From JBHHWH01 sp046756405 (lineage in GTDB: Bacteria; Actinomycetota; Acidimicrobiia; Spongiisociales; ZC4RG35): a stretch of 60,860 nt of DNA. Of the stretch, positions 16,938 through 24,471 are shown in pieces. Below the pieces are notes generated by a model that was given only the letters and a program-made list of their open reading frames with translations, was not told the DNA's origin and ran no database searches. The position numbers were made by a program, and so were the translations under genes. How positions within the stretch are numbered: the stretch's first letter is position 1; every line of letters starts with the position of its first letter. The stretch lies in the NCBI GenBank assembly GCA_046756405.1, contig JBHHWH010000003.1, forward strand, positions 1 to 60,860, given 5' to 3'.

Positions 16938-16953
16938 ACATTACGTTTACCGT
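16938..16953. promoter_or_regulatory. Back-to-back leaderless -10 boxes in a 32-bp divergent gap
   Basis: Minus strand TAATGT (16943-16938) lies 8 nt before the dehydrogenase ATG. Plus strand TACCGT (16948-16953) lies 8 nt before a GTG at 16962. The two boxes are 4 bp apart, so the -35 region of each promoter falls in the other gene and the promoters must compete. Confidence 0.55.
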
Positions 16954-16961
16954 GGATGCTC

Positions 16962-18299
16962 GTGAGTGAAACAGTAAAGAACGATCCAAAGACCATCTTC
17001 GCCTGGGCCATGTACGACTGGGCGAACTCCGCTTACATCACCACCTTCGGTGCCATCGTCGCCGCCTTCTTCACCGGGGTGATCGTGCCAGACGGAGGGT
17101 TCCGTGGGTTCTCAGGCCAGACCCTATGGTCGGCGGTGGTGTCGATCGGCGCCATCCTTCTCTTCATCTGGATGCCGGTGCTCGGCGCGGTGGCCGACTT
17201 CGCCGCGGCGAAAAAGGAGTTTCTTCGCCTCTTCGCTTGGGTGGGCGCCATCACCACCATCATCCTGCCCTTCGTCCCCGACGGCGCCGTGGTGCTCTTT
17301 CTGCTCGTGGTGCTGGTCACCCAGATCGGCTTTGTGGCCGCCAACGTCTTCTACGACGGGTTCCTCAAGGCCATCACCACCGATGAAACTATCGACAAGG
17401 TGTCGTCCAAGGGCTTCGCCATGGGCTACATCGGAGGAGGCCTCTACGTTCTCCTCGCCCTGGCCCTGATCCTCCTCAGCGGCGATGGTGGGGTCACCGG
17501 GCTCTCGGTCGAGACCGCCTCCCGCATCGGTATCGCCGGCGCGGGAGCCTGGTGGCTGCTGTTCACCACCTACTCGTTACGCCGCTTGCCCGACGACACC
17601 GGAGCCGAGGAGCTACCAGAGGGGTACAGGGACAAGCCACGCTGGCTGGCCTACGCCCAGATCGGTTTCAGCCGCACCTGGGCCACCGGCAAGAAGATGC
17701 TCGGCTTCAAGCAGCTCCTCCTCTTCGTGCTCGCCTACCTCATGTACAACGATGCCACCCAGACGGTGATCGGTGTCTCCGGGGCGTACGCCGAGGAGAC
17801 CTTGGGCCTCGCCGCGGCGGAGATCATCATCACCTTCCTGATCGTCCAGTTTGTGGCCTTCGGTGGCGCCCTCGCCTTCGGGGCCCTGGCAGGCAGGATC
17901 GGGGCCAAGGGAGCGATCATGGTCTCCCTGGTGATCTGGATAGGGATCGCCGTGGCCGCCTACTTCCTTCCCGTGGGCGACCCGATTCCCCTCTACGTGC
18001 TGGCGGTGTTCGTCGGCTTCGTCCTCGGCGGCGTCCAGGCCCTGTCCCGCAGTCTCTACGGGTCGATGATCCCCGAAGAAGCCGCCGCGGAGTTCTACGG
18101 CTTCTACTCGGTGTTCTCCAAGTTCGCCGCCATCTGGGGCCCGTTGGTGTTCGCCCTGGTGAGCAACGCCACCGGCTCGGGAAGACCCGCGATCCTCTCG
18201 GTGGTCTTCTTTTTCGCCCTCGGACTGATCCTGCTCTCCTTCGTCAACGTTGAGGAGGCCCGAGTGTCTCGGGAACGCTGGGTCTTCACGGAAACGTAG
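16962..18299 (+). CDS. MFS transporter, UMF1 (Atg22-like) family
   Basis: 445 residues with about 12 membrane helices. The N-terminal motif AWAMYDWANSAYITTF is the UMF1/Atg22 hallmark. The mid-protein loop RRLPDDTGAEELPEGY and GGVQALSRSLYGSMIP near the C-terminus are also typical. Substrates of the bacterial family are mostly unknown; the yeast homologue Atg22 exports amino acids from the vacuole. GTG 16962 is preferred for its -10 spacing; ATG 16956 would add two residues. The lapA promoter overlaps its stop codon. Confidence 0.92.
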   Translation: MSETVKNDPKTIFAWAMYDWANSAYITTFGAIVAAFFTGVIVPDGGFRGFSGQTLWSAVVSIGAILLFIWMPVLGAVADFAAAKKEFLRLFAWVGAITTIILPFVPDGAVVLFLLVVLVTQIGFVAANVFYDGFLKAITTDETIDKVSSKGFAMGYIGGGLYVLLALALILLSGDGGVTGLSVETASRIGIAGAGAWWLLFTTYSLRRLPDDTGAEELPEGYRDKPRWLAYAQIGFSRTWATGKKMLGFKQLLLFVLAYLMYNDATQTVIGVSGAYAEETLGLAAAEIIITFLIVQFVAFGGALAFGALAGRIGAKGAIMVSLVIWIGIAVAAYFLPVGDPIPLYVLAVFVGFVLGGVQALSRSLYGSMIPEEAAAEFYGFYSVFSKFAAIWGPLVFALVSNATGSGRPAILSVVFFFALGLILLSFVNVEEARVSRERWVFTET

Positions 18300-18302
18300 A
18301 GT
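18297..18302 (+). promoter_or_regulatory. Leaderless -10 box for lapA overlapping a stop codon
   Basis: TAGAGT lies 6 nt before the ATG at 18309; its first three bases are the TAG stop of the upstream transporter gene. There is no SD before lapA. Confidence 0.45.
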
Positions 18303-18308
18303 CTCCCT

Positions 18309-18638
18309 ATGGCCGAACCCGTAGACGACCTTCACGGCGAAGAAGCCTCCCCAGAGCCGAGCAAGCCGAGAACACCGGTCAGCCCTGGATTCCCCTGGGG
18401 TGGGGTCCTCTCCGCCGTCGCCCTGGCGGTCGTGGTGATCTTCGCCGTGCAGAACACCGACCCGGTGAACGTCCGCTTCCTCGCCTGGGCGGCCGAATTC
18501 CCCCTGGCCACGGTGATCCTGGTGGCCGTGGCAGCGTCGGTGATCATGACCAACATCATTGGCGCCATCTACCGGCGCCGGAGACTGCGTCGGCGTGCCG
18601 AGAAGGAGGCGCTGAAAAAGCTGCGCAGTGAGGGCTAG
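18309..18638 (+). CDS. LapA-domain (DUF1049) small membrane protein
   Basis: 109 residues. An acidic/proline N-terminal tail of about 30 residues is followed by two membrane helices (about 32-52 and 66-88). The motif FAVQNTDPVNVRFL between them is the LapA hallmark, and a basic tail RRRRLRRRAEKEALKK ends the protein. In Gram-negative bacteria LapA helps regulate LPS assembly; in actinobacteria the role is unknown. The next gene overlaps its 3' end by 11 nt. Confidence 0.87.
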   Translation: MAEPVDDLHGEEASPEPSKPRTPVSPGFPWGGVLSAVALAVVVIFAVQNTDPVNVRFLAWAAEFPLATVILVAVAASVIMTNIIGAIYRRRRLRRRAEKEALKKLRSEG

Positions 18639-19467
18639 ACGCCACATTGTCTTCGCTCTGACAATGGGGCTGGTGGCGGCGGCCTGTACAACTCAGCCCG
18701 CTCCCGCCCCTCCCGGCTCCGTCCCGACTCCTGAGCCGCTGGCCGGCTTCGATCTCGGCGGCACGCTGGCGCGTGTCCTCGATGGTGACACCGTCGAGGT
18801 CAGGACCGAGACTCGGGTAGTGCGGGTAAGGCTCGCCGGAATCAATGCTCCCGAGGGCGAAGAATGCTTCGGGGATGTCGCCGCCAGCCACCTGGGGGCT
18901 CTGACCGGAGGACCTGTGAGGGTGGAGGTGGTGGGGACCGACCAGTTCGGTCGCGCCCTGGGCTACGTCTGGGCCAGGGACACCTTGGTCAACCTCGATC
19001 TGGTGTCTCGCGGCCTCGCCCTGGCCACCACACCCAGGGACAAGGATCGCTACGGCCCACCAATGCTCCAGGCCGAGGGGGTCGCCTACGCTGAGCGTCT
19101 CGGACTGTGGTCACCAGAAGGTTGCGGTTCCGGGCCCCTTCCCGAGCTGAAGTTCATGCCTGAGGCCTCGGTCATCGACCCGCCCGGCCCGGACGACCGG
19201 GCTCTCTCCGAAGAGCAGCTCGTGATAGTCAACCGTGGCGACGAGCCGGTGGACATGACGGGGTGGGTGCTCAGGGACGAATCCTCCCGGCACCGCTACC
19301 ACTTCCCCCGGGGACTCCTCCTCGGAAGGGGTTACGTGTTCGTGGTCTCCTCCGATCTTCCCGGGTGGGATCCAGGGGATTCGCCGGTGTGGAACAACAC
19401 TGGGGACATGGCCCTTCTGCTCGACCCGGCGGGCCGGGTGGTCGCCCGTTGGCGGTACGAACCTTGA
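18628..19467 (+). CDS. Thermonuclease-like lipoprotein with lamin-tail domain
   Basis: 279 residues from GTG 18628. The N-terminus has a signal peptide and lipobox, LTMGLVAAAC, putting the mature protein on the outer membrane face. Residues ~45-165 form a staphylococcal-nuclease fold: VLDGDTVEVR, then RLAGINAPEGEEC and DQFGRALGYVW, which supply the catalytic Arg/Glu/Arg pattern. Residues ~185-279 look like a lamin-tail beta domain (EEQLVIVNRGDEPVDMTGWV), often found on secreted nucleases. It probably degrades extracellular nucleic acid. It overlaps lapA by 11 nt, so the two are probably cotranscribed. Confidence 0.87.
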   Translation: MRARRHIVFALTMGLVAAACTTQPAPAPPGSVPTPEPLAGFDLGGTLARVLDGDTVEVRTETRVVRVRLAGINAPEGEECFGDVAASHLGALTGGPVRVEVVGTDQFGRALGYVWARDTLVNLDLVSRGLALATTPRDKDRYGPPMLQAEGVAYAERLGLWSPEGCGSGPLPELKFMPEASVIDPPGPDDRALSEEQLVIVNRGDEPVDMTGWVLRDESSRHRYHFPRGLLLGRGYVFVVSSDLPGWDPGDSPVWNNTGDMALLLDPAGRVVARWRYEP

Positions 19468-19519
19468 GATCACGGTTGACGATGTACCCTTGCGCTCACG
19501 ATCCCGAGGAGGACGCAGC

Positions 19520-19849
19520 ATGGGAGTGTTGGATTCGATAAAGCGGCTTTTCGGCAGTGCCAAAGAGGCCACCGAAAGAGCCGAGCCCTACGTGGAAAAA
19601 GCCAAAGAAGCCCTCGAAGAGGCAGCGGAAAAAGCCGAGCCCTACGTGGAAAAAGCCAAAGAAGCCCTCGAAGAGGCAGCCGAAAAGGCCGAGCCCTACG
19701 TGGAGAAGGCCAGAGAGACCCTGGGCATGGGAGACGCCGAGGAGGTCACCGCGACCGAAGCTCCGGCAGAGGCCGCCGAATCCGGGGAGCAGATTGCCCC
19801 AGCAGACGAGGAAGGAGCCCAGGGCTCCGAGGAGCCAGGCGCGGGTTGA
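19520..19849 (+). CDS. Repeat protein with 18-residue helical repeats
   Basis: 109 residues. ATG 19520 is preferred because GAGGAGGA lies just upstream; the frame is open further back to 19490 but without a site. After MGVLDSIKRLFGSAKEA come three copies of an 18-residue unit, AEPYVEKAKEALEEAAEK, giving a charged amphipathic helix, then an acidic Ala/Glu tail. No membrane segment or signal is seen. It resembles small LEA- or apolipoprotein-like helical stress proteins, but no family is certain. Its TGA overlaps the TTG start of the aminotransferase (TTGA). Confidence 0.8.
   Translation: MGVLDSIKRLFGSAKEATERAEPYVEKAKEALEEAAEKAEPYVEKAKEALEEAAEKAEPYVEKARETLGMGDAEEVTATEAPAEAAESGEQIAPADEEGAQGSEEPGAG
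19580..19720 (+). repeat. 54-nt coding tandem repeat, about 2.6 copies
   Basis: Units start at 19580, 19634 and 19688, an exact 54-nt period. The first two are almost identical in DNA and the third is diverged and incomplete, which suggests a recent duplication of one unit inside the gene. Confidence 0.92.
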
Positions 19850-21045
19850 GCTCCGAACAGAGGACGACAAAGCGGGTCTCGCGGCGGCTCGCTCGCATCC
19901 CCGGCTCCGCCACCCTGGCCATCAACAACCGCGCCCGGGAACTGGAGGCCCAGGGAAGGGACATCATCTCCTTCGCCGCGGGCGAGCCCGATTTCGCCAC
20001 CCCCGACCACATAGTCGAGGCCGCGGTAACGGCGGCGCGTGACCCCGCTAATCACCACTACACCCAGAACGCCGGGTTGCCTCCGTTACGAGAGGCAGCG
20101 GCCGAATACACGGCCCAATACTCGGGTGTAGAAGTGGAGCCTGCCCAGACCCTGATCACCAACGGCGGCAAGCAGGCCATCTTCCAGGCCCTCGCCGCTC
20201 TGGTCGACCCGGGGGACGAGGTGCTGGTGCCGGCCCCCTATTGGGTGACCTACCCGGCGGCCATCGAACTGGCCGGTGGGATCCCCGTCCCTGTCCCCTC
20301 GGCCCCGGGGAAGGGCTTCAAGGTCACCGCCGACGACCTGGACGCCGCCTCCAGCGACCGGACCGTGGCCCTCGTCTTCGTATCGCCCTCCAACCCGTCG
20401 GGTGGTGTCTACGACGCCGGGGAGGCCCGGGCCATCGGGGAGTGGGCACGGGACCGAGGCGTCTGGGTGCTCGCCGATGAGATCTACCAGCGCCTGGTCT
20501 ACGAGGGTGAGGTGGCCCCTTCGATCGCCGCCGTCACTCCGGGGCTCGAGAACTGGGTGTTGATCAACGGAGTTGCCAAGAGCTTCGCCATGACCGGCTG
20601 GCGCGTCGGTTGGATGGTGGGCCCCAAAGACGTCGTCGACGCGGCAGCCCGACACCAGTCCCACGCCACCTCCAACGTCGCCAACGTCTCCCAGCGTGCC
20701 GCCCTGGCCGCGATCACAGGGCCCCAGGAGCCGGTAGAGGAGATGCGTCGAGCTTTTGCCCGACGCCGCGAGCTCATGTACACCCTCGTCTCCGCCATCG
20801 AGGGCCTCAACTGCGTGAAGCCCGACGGCGCCTTCTACGTCTTCCCCGACGTCAGCGCCGTCCTGGGAGATCGCTACCCCAACGCCGAAGCCCTCGCCCG
20901 AGGAATCCTCGACGAGGCCGGGGTGGCGGTGGTACCGGGCGACTCCTTCGGCTCGCCGGGCTTTCTCCGCTTCTCTTACGCCCTCGGCGAAGCTGACATT
21001 CAGCGGGGAGTGGAGCGAGTCGCCCGCCTGATCGAGACCCTCTGA
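19846..21045 (+). CDS. Class I/II PLP aminotransferase, aspartate aminotransferase-like
   Basis: 399 residues, fold-type I. It shows GEPDFATPDHI near residue 45, SPSNPSGGVYD, the PLP-phenol site VLADEIYQRLVYEG, and the Schiff-base lysine in NGVAKSFAMTGWRVGW. The C-terminal LRFSYALGEADI carries the carboxylate-binding Arg. The family includes aspartate/prephenate aminotransferases and DapC-type enzymes; dapD and dapE are in this window, but specificity cannot be read. The TTG start overlaps the previous stop as TTGA, with GGAG upstream. Confidence 0.93.
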   Translation: MSSEQRTTKRVSRRLARIPGSATLAINNRARELEAQGRDIISFAAGEPDFATPDHIVEAAVTAARDPANHHYTQNAGLPPLREAAAEYTAQYSGVEVEPAQTLITNGGKQAIFQALAALVDPGDEVLVPAPYWVTYPAAIELAGGIPVPVPSAPGKGFKVTADDLDAASSDRTVALVFVSPSNPSGGVYDAGEARAIGEWARDRGVWVLADEIYQRLVYEGEVAPSIAAVTPGLENWVLINGVAKSFAMTGWRVGWMVGPKDVVDAAARHQSHATSNVANVSQRAALAAITGPQEPVEEMRRAFARRRELMYTLVSAIEGLNCVKPDGAFYVFPDVSAVLGDRYPNAEALARGILDEAGVAVVPGDSFGSPGFLRFSYALGEADIQRGVERVARLIETL

Positions 21046-21053
21046 GCAAGGTT

Positions 21054-21059
21054 TACACT
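21054..21059 (+). promoter_or_regulatory. Leaderless -10 box for the MDR dehydrogenase gene
   Basis: TACACT 8 nt before the ATG at 21068, with no SD. Confidence 0.55.
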
Positions 21060-21067
21060 CGCCATCA

Positions 21068-22144
21068 ATGCAGCCCGCTCCTGTGGCCAAGGCGATGATG
21101 CTCGTCGAGCCGAAGCACTTCGCGCTGACCGAAGTGCCCATCGAAGGAGGCGACGAAGGAGGCTGGCTAGCAGTCGAAGCCACCGGGCTGTCGGGCTCCG
21201 ATGTCAAGGTCTGGAAGGGGGAGGACCACAACATCGTCTACCCCCTCGTACCGGGCCACGAGGTAGTGGGCCGCATCGCCCTTCAGGGACCCAACATCCC
21301 TTACCCGGTCGGGACGCGGGTGGTGGTAGAGCCCCGTATCCACTGCGGCGTGTGTCACCGCTGCCTCCAGGGTCTGGCCAACTGCGTACGCCGCAAGCCC
21401 AGCAACTCCTACGGCAGGATTCCCAGCTCGGAGCCACCGGGGCTCTGGGGAGGCCTGGCTGAGTACCTCTACCTCGATCCCAACGCCCATCTCCATCCCG
21501 TCACAGACGATGTGCCCGCCGAGGTGACGACCTTCGTCCATCCCCTGGCCTCCGGCCATACCTGGGCGGTTGAGCTGCCTGCCCTCAAACCTGGCGAGGA
21601 CGTGCTCATTTTGGGACCGGGCCCTCGAGGGCTGGCCTGTCTGATCGCCGCCCGCGCCGCCGGGGCCCGATGGGTCGGCATCACCGGCCTCAGCCACGAT
21701 AGGGACCGGCTCAGTCTCGCCCAGGCCCTGGGGGCAGACCTCAGTATCGACATCGAGACCAGGGATGTGGCCGAGGAGGTGGCCAGCAATCTGGGGAAGC
21801 GCCCGGACGTGGTCATCGATGTGACCTCCGACGACCCAGAGGCTCTCTTCACCGCCCTCGACCTGGTCCGTAGCGGGGGAAGGGTGATCCTCGCCTCCAC
21901 GAAGGGCAACCGAGCCTTCCACTTTTTGTCCGACGTAGTCGTGACCAAACAACTTACGGTCAAGGGAGCGATGGGAGCCACCACCGTCGGCTACCAGTGG
22001 GCCACCAACCATCTGGCGACCGACCCCAGGATCGACGACCTGGTCTCGCACCAGTTCCCCCTGGTGGAAGCGCCCCGTGCACTCCAGGCCGCCGCCGGAC
22101 TCCTGGGCAGGGAGGAGCTGATCTCGGTGGCGGTCACCTTCTGA
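21068..22144 (+). CDS. Zinc-type medium-chain alcohol dehydrogenase-like protein
   Basis: 358 residues. The second zinc ligand motif GHEVVGRI and a four-cysteine structural zinc loop (CGVCHRCLQGLANC) are present. The nucleotide loop is ILGPGPRGLACLIA. The usual first catalytic zinc ligand, the Cys of CG(S/T)D, is replaced by Ser in GLSGSDVKVW. This could alter metal binding or activity. The protein probably acts as a cytosolic NAD(P)-dependent oxidoreductase of unknown substrate. The next transporter gene starts 13 nt after its stop and is likely cotranscribed. Confidence 0.9.
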   Translation: MQPAPVAKAMMLVEPKHFALTEVPIEGGDEGGWLAVEATGLSGSDVKVWKGEDHNIVYPLVPGHEVVGRIALQGPNIPYPVGTRVVVEPRIHCGVCHRCLQGLANCVRRKPSNSYGRIPSSEPPGLWGGLAEYLYLDPNAHLHPVTDDVPAEVTTFVHPLASGHTWAVELPALKPGEDVLILGPGPRGLACLIAARAAGARWVGITGLSHDRDRLSLAQALGADLSIDIETRDVAEEVASNLGKRPDVVIDVTSDDPEALFTALDLVRSGGRVILASTKGNRAFHFLSDVVVTKQLTVKGAMGATTVGYQWATNHLATDPRIDDLVSHQFPLVEAPRALQAAAGLLGREELISVAVTF

Positions 22145-22157
22145 CCGGCGTCTGTCA

Positions 22158-23432
22158 ATGAACGACCGAGGATCCCCCCCACCAAGGAGCTCGGTCGTCT
22201 CCTGGGTCCTCTACGACCTGGCCAACACGATCTTTGCCCTCGGGGTCGTAGGCGTCTACTTCTCGGACTGGCTGCTGGCCAACGGGCTCCCCGACAGTGC
22301 CCTGGCCGCGGTTCAGATGGCAGCCGCGGCGGTGGTCATCTTTGTCGCCCCCTGGGCCGGAGCACGCAGCGATGTCCGTGGCACCCGGGTCCCCACCCTG
22401 ATGGCCACAACCCTCGCCGCGGTGGCAGCCACCGCGCTGATCGCCACAGGTCCGCCGCTCCTCTCCTTGGTTCTGCTCTGGGTGGCGGTGGTGGCCGTCA
22501 ACACCGGCTCCGTGGTCTACGACGCTCTGCTGGTGGACGTGAGCACCCCGGCCCGCCGCGGGGTGGTGTCGGGGCTAGGGGTGGGGGTGGGATATCTTGG
22601 ATCGTTCGTGGGGCTCGGCATCGGGTTCGTAACCCTCGACCTCCTGGGTTTGAGCTACGCCGCCACATTCCGGACCCTCGCCGCGGGTTTCCTGATCTTC
22701 GCCCTCCCCGCCTTCCGGTACATCGAAGAGCGGGCCGCCCTCGCCGACCAGTCCCTCCCCGGCCTCCGGGATGTCTTCGGACGGATCGTGCGCTCATGGC
22801 GCCTGGCCAGCAACTATGAGGGAGTGGTCCGGTTCCTGGTGGGTCGCTTCTTCTACACCGACGCCATCAACACTCTCCTCGCCGGGTTTCTGGCCCTGTT
22901 CGTCATCGATGAGCTCGGGTTGGAGCGACGCTTCTTCACCGCCCTGATGGCGGTGGCCATAGGTGCCGCGGTGATCGGTGGACTGGCCTCAGGACCCCTC
23001 GTCGCCAGACTCGGAGCCCTACGCGTGCTGCGGTGGGTGCTCCTCGTGTGGATCCTGGCGATGGCTTCGGGAATAGCCGCCGCGATGACGGGGGAGACCC
23101 AACTCGCCTGGGTAATCGGTCCCCTGGGGGGGATCGCTCTCGGGGCTACCTGGACGGCCGACAGGGTGGTGATGACCCGGATCTCTCCTCCTCGCCATCT
23201 GGGCGAGTTCTACGGCCTGTACGCCACGGTGGGACGGTTCGCCACGGTGGCCGGCCCTCTGGCATGGGCAGTGGTGGTAGACCTGGCAAACCTGGGGCGG
23301 ACTGCTGCCCTAGGAGCCCTGATGGCCTTCATAGCCGTAGGGTGGTGGGTGTTAAGCGGCGTCGACGACCAGGAGAGGGTTTGGTCGCCCGACGACCAGC
23401 TCAGTGGAAGCCCGGAGTCTCCCCTGAGATGA
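22158..23432 (+). CDS. MFS transporter, UMF1-like
   Basis: 424 residues with about 12 membrane helices. The N-terminal WVLYDLANTIFALGVVGVYF is a UMF1/Atg22-type motif, and the cytoplasmic loop APWAGARSDVRGTRVP carries the MFS D-R/K-G pattern. It is shorter and only distantly like the UMF1 protein at 16962-18299, so the two are not a recent duplication. It follows the MDR dehydrogenase by 13 nt. The 3' end overlaps the convergent gene by 32 bp. Substrate unknown. Confidence 0.9.
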   Translation: MNDRGSPPPRSSVVSWVLYDLANTIFALGVVGVYFSDWLLANGLPDSALAAVQMAAAAVVIFVAPWAGARSDVRGTRVPTLMATTLAAVAATALIATGPPLLSLVLLWVAVVAVNTGSVVYDALLVDVSTPARRGVVSGLGVGVGYLGSFVGLGIGFVTLDLLGLSYAATFRTLAAGFLIFALPAFRYIEERAALADQSLPGLRDVFGRIVRSWRLASNYEGVVRFLVGRFFYTDAINTLLAGFLALFVIDELGLERRFFTALMAVAIGAAVIGGLASGPLVARLGALRVLRWVLLVWILAMASGIAAAMTGETQLAWVIGPLGGIALGATWTADRVVMTRISPPRHLGEFYGLYATVGRFATVAGPLAWAVVVDLANLGRTAALGALMAFIAVGWWVLSGVDDQERVWSPDDQLSGSPESPLR

Positions 23433-24435
23433 GATGGTGCTCCACGGCGTAGGGAATGGGAAGGTCGGCTACTTCGTCGGGGCCTCGTACCAGTCTTCGC
23501 CCGATCTCAGCGAACCAGGTGTCGTTGACGAAGGCCCAGGGCCAGGCCCGAATGCCAATGCGGGCTCCTATCCAACCACCCACCGTCGCTCCTAGGGGGC
23601 TCCCACCGATCCTGGCAGCCTGCTCCACCGGCAGGTGAAAACGGACGTCCCGTTGAGCCGCCAGCATGAGTCCTGCCAGCACCAGCGTGAGAGGGTCATC
23701 CTCGTCCCCCTCCAACCTCGCAAGTGCCTCGGGCCCGGAGGAGACGCCGATCCCCGCCAGGGCCCGGTCGAAATCGGCGGCCAGACGTTCCAGACGCTGG
23801 GGTTCCTCCAGGCCTGCGGCGATGGTCTCGATGTGGGGGACTACGGCTTCAGCGGTCCCGGTGATGAAATCCCTCCCGATTTGAGCGAAACAGGAGGCAG
23901 CGGCGGCGGCGGCGGCTACCACTCCAGCGGCCACGGTGGAGGCATCGCTGTGGAACAGCCGACCGAGCCTGACGGATTCGGCAATGACTGCCTCGGGCTG
24001 GCGGCGAAGGGCGACACCCAGGGGCACCCCACGGGGAGCAGCGTCGAGGGATCGACTCGGTACCGGTAACGGTTGCCCTGTACCCGCCTTGTCCAACCAA
24101 GACCGAAACTCGGGGCTTTCGCCCCGGAACACCCTCTCACCGTCGAAGGCGCCGTCCAGCTCCAACAGTGCCCGAACCAACCGGTCGTAGTCGAGCTGAC
24201 GGTGCTCGATCAATTCGTAGGCGATGATCGTCACTTGCACGGCAACCGCGGAGTAGCCGAGGGTCGAAGCGCCCCCGGCGGTATCCCCGGCGGCGACACC
24301 CAGCATGAAGCCGTCGCCTTCACCGGAGACAAGCCGGAACAGAGGCTCCTCGGCCGGCTCTACCACCTCCCCCGGTTCACCGTCCTCGTAGAGGTCGTCT
24401 TCAAGAGTGTCGTCGGGATACTCGGGCTTGGGCAT
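23401..24435 (-). CDS. Degenerate ADP-ribosylglycohydrolase-like protein
   Basis: 344 residues. After an acidic N-terminal tail the sequence follows the ADP-ribosylglycohydrolase (DraG/ARH) pattern: GFMLGVAAGDTAGG near residue 43, GVPLGVALRRQPEA, FHSDASTVAAGVVAAAAAA, and GGSPLGATVGGWIGARIGI near the end. The metal-binding Asp motifs do not survive: TDDT is replaced by SAVA, and GGDTDT by GGSPLGA. It is therefore probably an inactive binding protein, or has another activity. The ATG at 24435 has TAGCCT 9 nt upstream. The family call is from pattern only. Confidence 0.62.
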   Translation of the reverse strand: MPKPEYPDDTLEDDLYEDGEPGEVVEPAEEPLFRLVSGEGDGFMLGVAAGDTAGGASTLGYSAVAVQVTIIAYELIEHRQLDYDRLVRALLELDGAFDGERVFRGESPEFRSWLDKAGTGQPLPVPSRSLDAAPRGVPLGVALRRQPEAVIAESVRLGRLFHSDASTVAAGVVAAAAAAASCFAQIGRDFITGTAEAVVPHIETIAAGLEEPQRLERLAADFDRALAGIGVSSGPEALARLEGDEDDPLTLVLAGLMLAAQRDVRFHLPVEQAARIGGSPLGATVGGWIGARIGIRAWPWAFVNDTWFAEIGRRLVRGPDEVADLPIPYAVEHHLISGETPGFH

Positions 24436-24444
24436 CGGGCTGGA

Positions 24445-24462
24445 AGGCTACCGCTGTAGCCT
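24445..24462. promoter_or_regulatory. Palindromic divergent promoter: two mirror-image -10 boxes
   Basis: AGGCTAC-CGCT-GTAGCCT is a perfect 7-bp inverted repeat with a 4-bp loop. Read on each strand it gives TAGCCT exactly 9 nt before an ATG (24472 on plus, 24435 on minus). Neither gene has an SD. The repeat may also be an operator, controlling both genes equally. Confidence 0.62.
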
Positions 24463-24471
24463 GGCTGATCC

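Noticed and set aside
19580..19720. Possible CRISPR or satellite array
   Set aside because: The repeats are coding, in frame, with no spacers.
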